From Lanius collurio (lineage: Eukaryota > Chordata > Aves > Passeriformes > Laniidae), in contig JACBWW010000051.1 of NCBI GenBank assembly GCA_020086605.1, forward strand, positions 2,671,347 through 2,735,346: 64,000 nucleotides of DNA, written 5' to 3'. The notes beneath the pieces were generated by a model. It ran no database searches, was not told where the DNA came from, and saw only the letters and a program-made list of their open reading frames with translations. Below are positions 24,551-36,637 of the stretch, one piece after another. How positions within the stretch are numbered: position 1 is the stretch's first letter; each line of letters starts with the position of its first letter. Made by a program: the position numbers and the translations under genes.

Positions 24551-25330
24551 CCCAGGGGGTCGTGGCTTCTCTCAGCCCTCGGCCGGGGGTGCCTGCAGAG
24601 GTGCCTGGCTCAGCAGCCATCAGCTCTCAGTGATTCAGCAGTGATTTCAGCTCTGCTCTGCAAGGCAAACCCCCAGGGCCAGGCCCGGATAGAGAGAGGA
24701 GAGGTCTGGCTGGTGGTGCCGCAGAAGGAGCTTTGTTCTTCCATCTCCCACAAAGGGGTGACCAGAGACGGATCCTCCCCGACTCGGGGCAGAGGGGTCT
24801 CTTTTATGGGTTACAGAGGTGGGTGTGAAAGGGTGAGAAACTGATGGGTATTAGGGTATTTTACATAGAGGTTCCTAGAGGATCAGGGGTCTGTCTTCTC
24901 TCCCCATAACCAAAGATTCTCTCTTTCCCCAAGAGGGACCTGCAGGGGGATTGTGTGACCTCCTTATCTCCAGGCCTTCCTGCCAGGGCAGGGGCTTGTC
25001 AGACCCCACATCTGGAGATTGTGCAGTTCCCTTTATCTAAACAAGGGCTTCCTGCCAGGGCAGGGGCTTGTCAGACCCTACGAGTGTGGGCTTTATGGTA
25101 CCAGCTCTGGGCAGAGGCAGCAAGAAGAGAGAGCATTACCAGAACTTTAGGAATGAGCTCTTATCTAAATCAATATTGATACCGAGATACAAGAAAATGG
25201 ATACCAAGGTCCCTGAGTTTATTGGAGGCAGAGTCAGGGTGTGGTCCTTTATTTGTTGCTCAGACTGTGCTGAACACACCAGGGGGTGTTTGCACAGGCT
25301 TGGATGGATTTGAATTGTGCTTGGGGTGTC
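24551..25330 (-). mobile_element. Unclassified GC-rich insert, possibly a retroviral LTR on the - strand
   Basis: This stretch is clearly more GC-rich than the intron on both sides. Read on the - strand, two AATAAA polyadenylation signals occur close together (about 25216 and 25247 on the + strand), one within CCAATAAACTCAGGGACC, a layout typical of LTR 3' regions. A core of about 32 bases, TTCCTGCCAGGGCAGGGG then CTTGTCAGACCC, occurs twice (24977-25005 and 25049-25077). No gag, pol or env coding was seen, and no TG..CA ends or target duplications could be fixed. A non-viral insert remains possible. Confidence 0.4.
24962..25081. repeat. Local direct duplication, spacing about 72 bases
   Basis: Two near-identical copies of a segment containing TTCCTGCCAGGGCAGGGG and CTTGTCAGACCC, each preceded by a version of CCTTATCT. 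The copies differ at the left edge, so the duplication is partial. It lies inside the LTR-like insert. Confidence 0.85.
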
Positions 25331-28300
25331 ATCTTTCCCCACCTAAATTCTCTTTTTTCCCCATAGTCTGTGTTTGTCATGTGTGTGACTGAACTCTGAG
25401 AGACTGGAGCTTGAAGTGCTATGCTGATGGAGGGCCTACTGCCTATTTTAATTCTTTTTCCTTCTAATAATTAACACTTAATTATTAATGGGTTATATGT
25501 ATATCTATGTACCAGCCATGGTACATCTGAGTTCTCTGTAAAAATCTGTCACTTTATTTTTTAGCATTTTCATGATGACATCATTAATGCTTGATTGCAA
25601 TGATTTTGGGTCTGTTTGGCCACCACTACTTCCCATGGATTTGAATTCTCTTCTCACTTTACAGTTTTCTGATGTTGGGGCTGCGTTAAAGCAAATGTCA
25701 TTTTCCAAATGGGAAGTGAAATTTCATGTCAGCAGGACATGGCTGTGCTGAGCTTGGCTTTATTTCTTCCATAAGAATGTAATATTTTATTCTTCTAGAT
25801 GGTGTCATATATATTCATACTACTGTTTTGTGTATATAATTGCATTTTCTATTTATTTTATCTAGACTTCAGAAAGCAACTGTTAATTGTATTTTCTGAA
25901 AATGAGCATTTATTTACTGAGAAAATAATTTTTACTTTCAGAGCTTTTTGATTAGAAAGGAAGAAAAGCAAACTGATTATTATGAACTATAAAATTATTC
26001 AGTACTGAATACCAGTAGATAATCCAGGGCACTTTAAGATGCAGTTCTTTTTTCATCTATTTAACAGGCCTCTAAATAATAATGAACTTGTCTTGATGTG
26101 CATGTTAATTTGTGGTGAAAGCTGGTAAATGAGAAGTTACCCGAGATTTAAAGTCTAAGAAAAACAACTTGAAATGCCTCTGCTTCATCATTTATGTAGC
26201 TAAAAATGATATAAAATGGAAGAAGACAGAGGTGAAATGCTTAAGAGTGAAAAATGTATAGATTTTAAGTAATTCATAGGGGTTTTTTTCCTGAAGAGAA
26301 CAAAAGCTGAGATTATATATGTCATTCTGATGTACCAAATCCTATTGAAATAATTGAGATGTTTGGGGTTTGTTATTTTTTTGTCTAACTCACATATTAC
26401 GCCAGTGGGATAAATTATGTTGGTTCATTCCCATTTTACAGACAAAGTGCAGGAGAAAAAAGATTAAGTGAGTTGCTCAGGGGCATGAATAACATTGTGA
26501 GCTGAAAAAGGAAAAAAAAATCTTTGCACTTAGATTAGTAATCCATTTTTGTTTGTATTAGCTAATATTTCCACTGTTGGTTTTTTCCTTCCCTTTCTGT
26601 TGTCTGTGTAACATGTATTCTTAACTAATCAGGAATTATTTTACAAGCTTCTCTGATTAGTGAAACTTCAAGCCATCAATCACAAGGGAGAGTTCCACTT
26701 CAGTTAATTCCATGTGTCTTGTTTCCATCTAATTTTCTGGTATTTCTGGAAAATATCTATTGCCTTTATCCATCACAAAAACATAATAATAATTTAGAAA
26801 AATAAATATTAGAGTGCCTTATTTGTTGTTACAAAATAGAATTAAAAAATATGAAGGTGAAGTCAAAGACGTGCTTTTCCTGGGTTTTATTAACATAGAA
26901 TTACTCCTGTTCAAGCAGTTTGACAGCTTTATTAATATAATTTATTTAATAAAGATGTCTGAAACTGCTGGATTGGGGAGAACAAAAGACAGTCAAAGAA
27001 ATAGGAAAGGTAGGCATCGAGAGAGACAATAGTGGGGGCTCAGTGAGGGCTCTCAAACCTTAGATATGAGATGTGAAATGAATGGGAGAAGGGAAAAAGA
27101 GAAAATATGAGCTGAATTTGCAAAAATTTTTAGGAGTCATCTAACTCTGACATCCAAGTGTGAATAACATCTCAGAAGTCAGTGATAACCATGCCTTCCA
27201 TTGTCAATCCAAGTTTATTATCTCTCTGGGGTGACTCCTAGAAAATTGTCAATAGTACTTGACTGAGCATGTTTGGGGACTGTGCATTGTTGGCTGAACC
27301 CAGGATTTGCTGTGGAGGAGCTTTTCCAGAGACACAATTTTTTACTGATTCTCTGAGTGTTACTCTGAGAATTGACCAGTCTTCATGACAGTGGCACTCT
27401 CTTACTTGTGGGTGTCCTGTGGTGCCAGGAGATGTAATAATAAATCAGTTTTCCATTAGGAACAGGCCAAAGGTGAAGTGCAGCCCCTAAGAAGGACATG
27501 AATCTCTTTTGAATCTCTTTGTTTCATGAGGAAAGAAAAGAGCTTATGTTTGCCATGGCATGGATATGGCTCCCTTCACCCTGGGAAGGTCTGGCACAAG
27601 ATTTTCACCCACTCTTGTTCTGTCTCAGGGGAATTTTGGTTGTAATAGTCAATGACTTCCTTCATGGTTGAAGTGCACAAGAAAAAATGTGTGTGGAGTC
27701 TGCTGTTGTGGTCCCTTGATTCTTTCTAATACTGTTATTGATAACAACTTGGATTGCTTGTACCAGTGTAACTTGCAGTCCCATGAGCAACTTTTATAGA
27801 GTTGAGCAAAAAAATGAAGTAGCTAAGTCTTCTAGATGGGTTTATTCAGATTATACTGTCCTTCTAACCACTGTAAATCTTTCATTGCATTAATTAAAAA
27901 ACCTGCAACAAGATGATTTTCTGGTTTTCTGAAATTCAGGGTACATCTCCCTGTCAGAAATGAACCTTCCTTTTAGAAAATTGTGGAGCCAACCTTGATT
28001 TAAAACATAAAGTGAAAATACAGGCTTTGAGTTTGTTTTTGTCCTTCAGTCAATAATCCTTTTCTCTTCTGATCTGTTACATGGAGGATAGTGGTGGGAA
28101 TCTCTTCTCTGTGTGGTACTTGAGTATATTCACAAAGCATGATGTCACTAAAATATGGGCTAAGTGTGCACGGATGGATTATGTGTGTGGTGCCACCCTG
28201 ATCTGTCTGTGGGGAGGAGTTTCCTCATCCATCCATTTATATTGAGAAAGCAAGAAAATATGAGTTATCCTCAGGTAACTTTCTAGCACTTGATAAAGTC

Positions 28301-31300
28301 TTTAGAATTCATGGAACTTTAGAAAAATGCATGCAAGACTTATTCTAAAATCCAGGTAATTTGAAATGTTCATGGTTAAACAAAAACACCCCATTCATAC
28401 CTAATCCAATTAATTTTAAAATATCTTTATGAAATTCGAAACATTTTACATAGAGACTGTGCTTGTAATTATCAGTGCCACCAGGAAAATTGAAGTATAG
28501 GTGTATCTAAATGAAGACAATGAGGGGAAAAAAAAACATAGGGGTTTAAAATAGTAGTTAAACTGCATTAATTCACTTTGTGGACACTCTTTTTCATTAT
28601 TTTAGTGACCTTACTTCAGTTTTGTTAGATCATTTTTGGTAGACATTACATCAAGGTAAAGCCATTACATTTCTAAAAGTCACTGTTTGTACAGGTATAC
28701 TTAGTAGTTTAACCTTCCCTTTTTAACCATTTGGGGTTTGTGCAGTTAAACTCTAACCTAGATACATTCACCCAGATAATCAGGTTTGTGCAGTCCCAGC
28801 TGCCCAGCGTTCCAGGGCAGCAGTTCCATGCACACGTCCCAGCAGAAGTCAGGCTCCCGTTCCCAGGTAGCAGTTGGGGCTGCAAATGTTCAGCTGCACA
28901 GCTGGGCTGGTGTCACAGGGTGGGGCCAGGTATTTATTCAGGTGCTTGCAAATAATAATGAAATATGATCTGAGTAACTAAATGTCCAATAAGTAATCAC
29001 TTTAATGGCACTGCTCAATGAAGGGGACATGTTCTGACAGATTTTATGTGACTTTTGATGATGTTTTTTTTTTTCTATTCAGAACATATATAAAACTGAA
29101 ATCTGAGTACTTTGTTATCCCCATTATATTGTAATTTACCATTAATTTCTCTTCTAGCATGAAAAAAAAGCTTGTTATGCTTTCAGTTTGGAGATGCCAT
29201 TAACAAATTTAGGACCAAGTGTCACTGCCTCTTTTCAGTTCTTGTACATGAAGCAGAAGGAGTCAAGGCACATCTGATCCAGTCCTACATCAGTTAGGAC
29301 TTGTGAGTAATACAGCTGTAGGTTCCCAGCAGCCATTAGCTTGTTCTTCCCTAGGCAGGAAACTTTGGCCCAGGGAAGCTCAGGCTGTGATAGGTGGGTG
29401 CAGAAGTCAACTTAATGGGTTAATTCTGACCTCCCTCCCTCTTCTGTCTTGAACCATCCCCTTCATGACATGTGGTATCATGTAAGTGATATGTTGTGGC
29501 TCAATTTTGTGTTTCTGCTGAACTGGACCAAGAGACCAGAATTGTGCAGCTGCTTTTTCCAGTGTTTCTTATGCTGGAATTGTGATTTCCTTGTGTTTAC
29601 AGTTTTTTGATGCACAGGGCAGGGGCTGTTTCAGTCCAGGTGAATGTGATGAAACTGCTCACAAAGTGACTGTTTCTACACCATTCTGCCTTTCATAACG
29701 TGCTGCTGGTTCGGAATTTAGCCGAAATGTGACCTTTGAGTAATGGTTAATCTGAGTAAAAATTAATCTAATGGATATTTTTTCATACCAGGGTTTCTTT
29801 TAATTCTAAAGCAGGAGGGAAGGTTTGCACAATGCTTGGTAAGTTCCTCCCCCACTTGAAAGGACTGCAAGTTAAATGGGAAGGGAGCCAACTCTTGGTT
29901 TCCTGTCGTTGCAATTTCAACTGGACTGTTCTTGTCAGGTCATAGCAGATATTGTCATACATAAATGGATTCAAATCAAATAGAAATTACTTTAGATTTT
30001 TTTTATATGGGTGTAATTCACAAAGCTGAGTCCCTATAAAATCCTATTAAATTCTGAAGTCTTTTTTTTTCACATGTACTGATACATAGAGAATCACAAG
30101 CCTTCATTTTTTTTTGTAATGTGAAAATGTTTGGGGAGATAAAACCATAAGCTGTAACTGATCATATGCTGGCAGATGAGGATTTTGCTTCCTAGTTGAT
30201 TCACCTCCTCGTCCCTTTTTTAGGCTTGAGAAATCACTTAGAGGTGGCTTGAGAGTAGAATATGGCTCACTGATAGGGAGGATTTAGTGGAATTTATGGT
30301 GAGAAACTGAAAATGTGCTTCAACAAGTGAGAAAAAACAAGGGGAGTAAGGAGAGGAGAATGAGGTGTGGGAGCAGATGTGTTTTTACTTGGGTCCATCC
30401 AACCGTTAATAAGCTCAGATTTGAGTCCTACTGGACTTTAATTAATAGCCCTCTGCTGGGAAACATAGACTCACTAAACCAGTGGTTAGGAATTCCAAAG
30501 AAAAAGAGCTAATCTGACAAGTATTATCTCTACAGGCATACAGAGAAATAAATGCTTTGTTGTAAGAAATACACTGTAACGGATCTGTGACTTTCCTCAC
30601 TAGAACAACAGCCTAGGGAGGTTATTTTTGACTCTCAAAATAAGTGCTGTCCTATCACTGCTGCTCTCTGTGCTGCAGCTCACAAGGCTTGTTTCCTAAT
30701 GTAATTTTACCTATAGAAGAAATTGAGTGAGCTGTTCTTGAAGTTGGCTTCATGGAATGAAACAGATATCATGATCTGGAATTTCTTAGTGTTACCAGGG
30801 CTTACCTATAGTAGGAAAAAAATCGGAATACTTGGTAATTTCATGTTGATAAAATCTCTACCACTTAGTCTTGGCTAGTAAACACATAATACTCTATTTT
30901 TGTAACTGAAGCTAAAGTAGGGAAAGACTCTGGGTAGGCTATATTGACTATAACTATATCATGCACATGAGATGAGGGAAATTCCCCCCTAAATGCTTAT
31001 TCTTTTACAATACCTTCAAAATCCTTTTAAGAGGAGCAAAGATTGAATTTATTCTATTAAGAAATTGCGTGGTGTATTTTCTCTTTGTGCTTTCTTTTTG
31101 CAGAATATTTTCCCTGTGCTTTTTCATATTTAGAACATGTCTGAGTTGGAAATGGAAGCCTAAAGGTTTTTCTGACAAATTGCTGAGGTCTATTAATTTG
31201 TATGGTTCATTTGTGCTCGCCATAGTCAAGCTGAATTTGCTGGTGCATACTTTGGTTGAGTCGGAAATGCAGTTGTATTTTAAAGTGGTATCTAGTCCCT

Positions 31301-34300
31301 GTAATATTTTTTACTATCAGTGTCAATGTATTTGGAAGACTGAGTCCCTGTAAGGTTGAAAAGAGTCACTTCAGGAAATAAAAATAAATTGTATGTGAGG
31401 AGTTTTGAGGAGAAGCTTCAGTGGCTGGTGAAGGCTCTTACAGGAGTACTGAGGGGAGGAGAGGAGCTGTTTAATGCCAACTCTTCCTGTAGCCTGTCAA
31501 TTTATTCATGCAGTGGACCTTGCAAGCCCAATCCACAGATGCTATTTTCTGCTCCTTACTGAATAAAACTCGGTGCTGGGTCCTGAGTGTAAAGATTAAT
31601 TAGTCAGTGAATGTTAAAGGTCTGTTAAAGCCATTATGGCGTGTGTCCACAGAGACAAATAGGGGCTATAAAACACTGTGTTTGAAACCTAATTTTACAT
31701 GTGTATTTTTCATTAATAATAATGATGGTAGTAATAATTATAGTCTTTTCATTCTGAAAGCTCTCCAAGGACTAAATGCATAGTGCAGTGCATACTGTGT
31801 AGGAAGGATCATGCTTTCCATCACTGAAATGCAGGCTGTCAGAAGGCAGCCTCCGAGTGACGTGGAGCTCAGGTTGTTGTTGGCCATTGCTCAGCTGTGC
31901 AGTGCAGCTCCTCCAAAGAGGCTTCTTGTGTCCAAAACTAATTGTTTCCTGAGCTGAGGGGCTAGAATGTGTGTGTCACTGTTGAAAATGGCAATAAAAG
32001 AAATGTAGACGGTTATCTATATTGTACTTTTTTTGTTTGACTTCAAAAACGCATCCTTCCATTTGCTTTCCAGCTTTCAAATAAGCTTGGATTTACAACA
32101 TTGTTTGAGTTTTTATCAGAAATTTGTAGCTAAGTTAATAATTTTTAGCAATTGGCATAAATGGTAAGAATTTATTTGTAAATATAAACATATGCATGAG
32201 TTGAAAACATTCTTGCTCATTTCTCAGGACTAAGCTGCAACTGTTCTGTGTGCCCTGAACATGAACATCAGCCTTACCAGCACCTTCAAAAGTGAAATTT
32301 TCCCCTTTGCATATTTTGCAGAGTTCTGTGGGGTCTAGGGGCATTTTTTGTGTATATTTTTGGTTTTTGGAAAACTGGTGAAGCTTAAGGCAACTGAGAT
32401 GAGTGAACTATCAGATAGGGCCTGTCTCTTGCACTTATAACTGTTCCAGCATGCAAAACTAGAATTTATTATAATACTTGTAAGAGTATTCCTTCTTTTC
32501 TGAGAATGAGACTTAAGCAAGGAAGGAAGCTGTTAGAGATGTTCCCAAAAATTTGGGTTTGTTTACCCCATCATGTCCAGCTATGGAGTACTTGTTTGAT
32601 TAACACAGCCCTAATTTACAAAACTGACGATAGATGCTCTCTGTCTGGTTACAAATGAAGAAAATTGTCCACATGATTGGAAGGGAACTTCACCTTCTAG
32701 TTTGGACACTTGCTTTGTACAGTGTTTTCATCACAGTGCCATACTTGGATCAGAAGATGCCAAGATATATTAGGTCTGAAATAGAGAAGAAAAAAAGATG
32801 GTGTTTTTCATGTAAAAGCAATGGACTGTCAGGTCAGTGTCCCATTGTTTTTGTCAGAATGCTTTCCAGACTTCTTGTTATGCACTGCATCTTAGAAAAT
32901 TTGAAATATTTGTTGTTTCCATCCAGCAGTGGAGGGAAGAACTTGCATTCAGCAGCGTGTGCAAAAGTGTTCGGGGGTTTCTTCCTCTCTTTGAGGTTGT
33001 CTCACTCCTGCAGTGTTTAAAGGAAGTCTTGTTCCTTCAGGGAAACAGTAAGCTGTTGTTTCAGGTGTTGTGTTGATGTCAAACCTGGGGAGCACAAACA
33101 AAGTTGAAAGATGTTGATTTGTTGAACAGGCTTCCAGCACAACAATGAGTGAATAAAAAGAGATAGAGATGATGAATGATTGTTTTGGTGCCTGTTACAT
33201 GAAACTGCAGTGGAGCAAGAAAAGGTTATTCTTGGACAGATGCTGAAGGAAAAAGAATCAGCAACTTAGTGGCCCTTGCCAGATTTCTAACCACAACTGA
33301 TGGATAACCAGTTATGTTTTGGAACCTTCATGGACAGTCATTCTAGAGGAGTCAAGAATTTAGCACTCTTGCCAAAGAAATTGAATTAATCTCTCACTTT
33401 AGGAATGCATTTATATTAGCCAGAGAATGAAGTCAAAGGGCTGATAGATCTAGTGAGCTAAACACTCACCTTTGAGCTGCAGGGCAAACTGCAGATCTCT
33501 GAGGAGCTCTTACCCCAGAGACAACGTGGTTTTGGTGTGCTGAAGTGACTGACAGCCAAGGGTGTGACTGGCAGCTGTGCTTGTTCAGCTCATCCCAGTA
33601 CCTAATGCTGCTTGGAGCCCTCTCCAAACATTTCACATCTCGTAATGAAAGCTCAGTAAGGGTGCTGTAATCTCTTAAAATAACATTAGTTTATAGAAAC
33701 ATGCTTTATTCTGAGATAGTTATCATCCAAAAAGGCTGTATTTTAGGCCCTAGTTCATTTTTTAAGTAAGTAACTTTACACATATGTGTAGGAATTGTGA
33801 GAGCTGCAGAAGGTCTTGTGAAGACTGAATAATTCAGAATATTTCAGATGCCTTATTTGACTTTTATTTGGCAATCCATCAACACTACACTGAAATAATA
33901 CATGTGTTAAAATTAATACTTGGGTGTGACAGTTTTTTCAGATATGTGCCAAGGTACATAGTTAGTTCTGCATATGTTAATGATTCTTCACAAATATTCA
34001 AAATAGTTACAAACAGTTGTAATTTGGGCAAAAATTTGCAATTTACATAGGGGAGTCCATAATCAAAAGTTGTAAAATGGGAGGATGCCTGTTAATAGTC
34101 ATAAGCTTTGATTTAGTTCTGGGCTTTTTCAAGCACTTTCCCATTTTGATCTATATTTGTTGCAATTCATGTTTTTGTATTTTGATGTAAATCTTCATTG
34201 CTTATCAGTGATGAGAGAATCCACTGCAGTCCATTAAGATGTCTGAGAAGGAAGAGTGCTCACAATATATCAGGGTCAAAATGTGTTTGCAATTTGCAAA

Positions 34301-36533
34301 CAATCAGTAACAACAGGAAAAGTTTTTAATGAGAAATATTTCAGAGGGAAAAACAATGTCTGAGTAATCTCAGTGACTGAGGATTGAGAAGAGGCAGTGA
34401 TGTTCTTTGTAGATGGAGGGCAATACCACATTGGGGCTTTTTCATCATCCTAAGCTTCTAAATCTCCCTTTCAGTCTTTTGCTGCAAAATTAGACTTTAA
34501 TGTTTCATAATTTACATGTAATATGAATTCAGCTCTTTTAATATTTAGTCTTCTCTTCATTTCATTGTTTTACTCTGTGCTTTTTATACATACTAGCCTT
34601 TTATTTTTATTGGCAAAATAAAAAAAAAAAAAATGAGTGCATTTTGAACACCACAAATTAAGCTGATTTTTTACTGTTGCCTTTTAAATCTTAATGATGT
34701 ATGTATTATTGTATAAATCATGTGAATGGCTCATGTAGAACACTAATAATGGCACTTCCACTAACAAAAGAAAGCCAAGTTGTGAGTGGTGGATCTTGTA
34801 TACTTTATGTATGATTATTTCATAGGGAGTAGAGACTAACAAAAGCCAATAACGATGTATAATTTAATGCATACAGCATGGCTAGCAAATAAAGTGCCAC
34901 AAGTTGCAACTTAATTTAGGCAGATATTTTCTGGATTCCTTCTAAAAACCTCCACAAATACTACAAATGCAGGTTGTTAATATACCGTTGTGAATATAAC
35001 ATTGTAGGGTAGCAATTTATTGCACCATAATTTTGTTTATGGCACTACTGATCAGCAGTTTCAGTGTAGTGGCTTAAAGCTCGACTTTTATTGGAATAGA
35101 CATTTTGTGGAATAGCAGTGACCAACAATTACATAGTTTTTGTCATTTTCATGTGGGTATCATTTATTAACAGCAATATCCAAATTAGCATTTCAGAGGT
35201 TTTTCAGGCTAAATGATTTTAACTGCTCCTTCTCACATGAAAGTCTTAATTTCCTTCACAGCACGGACCTGTGAACTGTAGGAAATGACTGTGGGGGTCT
35301 GTACCTGATAAATCTGCCTACTAATGAGGATCAGAGCAATGTAGAATTCCTTGGGGTGGGAGCATCCTTGGCAGCCCCCTGTGCTCCCCTCTGGCCCCAG
35401 GGTGTCCAGAGGGCAGAGCCGGGCAGGAGGGGCACTTCTGCTGGAGCAAATTGTGCCAATTCCTAAGGGAAGGAAAGGTGCCAGGCTGCCAGGTGGAGTA
35501 GCCCAAGCCTCAAGGGCTCACCCTTGTTCCTTGTGAAGCTCCAGCAGGCAGCAGCTGTTCCTGCCTGGCTGGGCACGGAGCTGCTGCCCAGGCACACCCA
35601 GGGAGCCTGGGGATGGGCACAGGGCAGTGCCCAGCTCAGCACAAGCTCTGGGAACCCCTTGGTGGGCCTGTGTTACCGTGTCCCTGATAACGATGAGATA
35701 AAATGGACATCTCGGGTTTGGCCTCTTTAACAGGGTTGGATGCTGGGGCCTGCTCGTGGCTTTGGAGTCAAGCTCTGACGTGTCACAGTTGTTAATGTAG
35801 GTATTAATATAAAATAATGCATTTGTGTAGTGTTCAACTTTGCTGTAGCTGTCTATCAGAAAGTTCTGAAGTGGATTTCTTTAAAGACTCCCTGTCTCCT
35901 GAGGAAAAGGGGATAAGGCAGTGTGTCCCTGGACAGGATCTATGACTCATTATGTCAATCAAATTCCACTTCAGAGGGGAATAAAGAGATTTGTATCTCA
36001 AAGCTGTGCATAACGACTTCTTGGCTTTTCATTTCATATTTATGAGCGGTTTACTTTGAAGTGTTTATCAGGCAATACGCAGAAACATGAGAGAGCATTG
36101 CCTGAAACCATGTTCAAGTGTCTAATCTGTTAAATGCTTGCTGAGCAGGCTAGTTCATCAGTGCATGCAATGCAAAAAAGAGAGGAAAAAAATAAACTTT
36201 CAGGGGTTTTGAAGCAGAATCTTTATATTAACAATATAAAAAGGATTAATAATGCCAGGCATTTTGAAATAAATGTAATATATGAAACTTACAAAAGTTG
36301 GTTATGTTCTGTGTTAAGTAGATAAATAGTTCTTTGCTTGAAAGGAACCTTGACAGTACCTAATACCAAAACTATACAGTGCCACATCTGCTCTTAAGAC
36401 AGGAGTATACAGTATCCACAGGATTCTCACTGCTAATTTTGAAGGCTCAAGGCATTCATAAGAGAATGGTGTAGGTTTCTTTTTTATCGTCTAAAAAGGG
36501 CACTTCCTGATAACAGGAATGTTAAAAGCTGAT
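25331..36533. other. Intron sequence without recognised genes
   Basis: AT-rich intron with no convincing exon or mobile element. A moderately GC-rich block occurs near 28790-28930 and another at 35340-35680. The 128-codon open frame at 32634-33020 shows no domain. A stretch at about 34740-35120 has an even, non-repetitive AT-rich texture of the kind seen in conserved non-coding elements, but that is only an impression. Confidence 0.55.
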
Positions 36534-36637
36534 TAAAAAAACCCAAAAAAACAAAAAAAAAACAACAAAAAAAAAAAAAAAAAAAAAAAAAACCAAAAAA
36601 AAAACCCAAAAAAAACCAAACAAACAAAAAAAACCCC
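36534..36637. repeat. A-rich low-complexity tract
   Basis: About 100 bases of A runs broken by short C runs, including about 26 consecutive A, and ending in AAACCCCCAG. It has no flanking duplication and no retrogene body upstream, so it does not look like the tail of a retrocopy. Confidence 0.9.

Noticed and set aside
32634..33020. 128-codon open frame on the + strand
   Set aside because: No recognisable motif, no supporting splice sites, and AT-rich intron composition. Frames of this size are expected by chance in 64 kb.
36534..36637. Poly-A tail of a processed retrocopy
   Set aside because: The A tract is broken by C runs, has no flanking target duplication, and no gene-like body precedes it.
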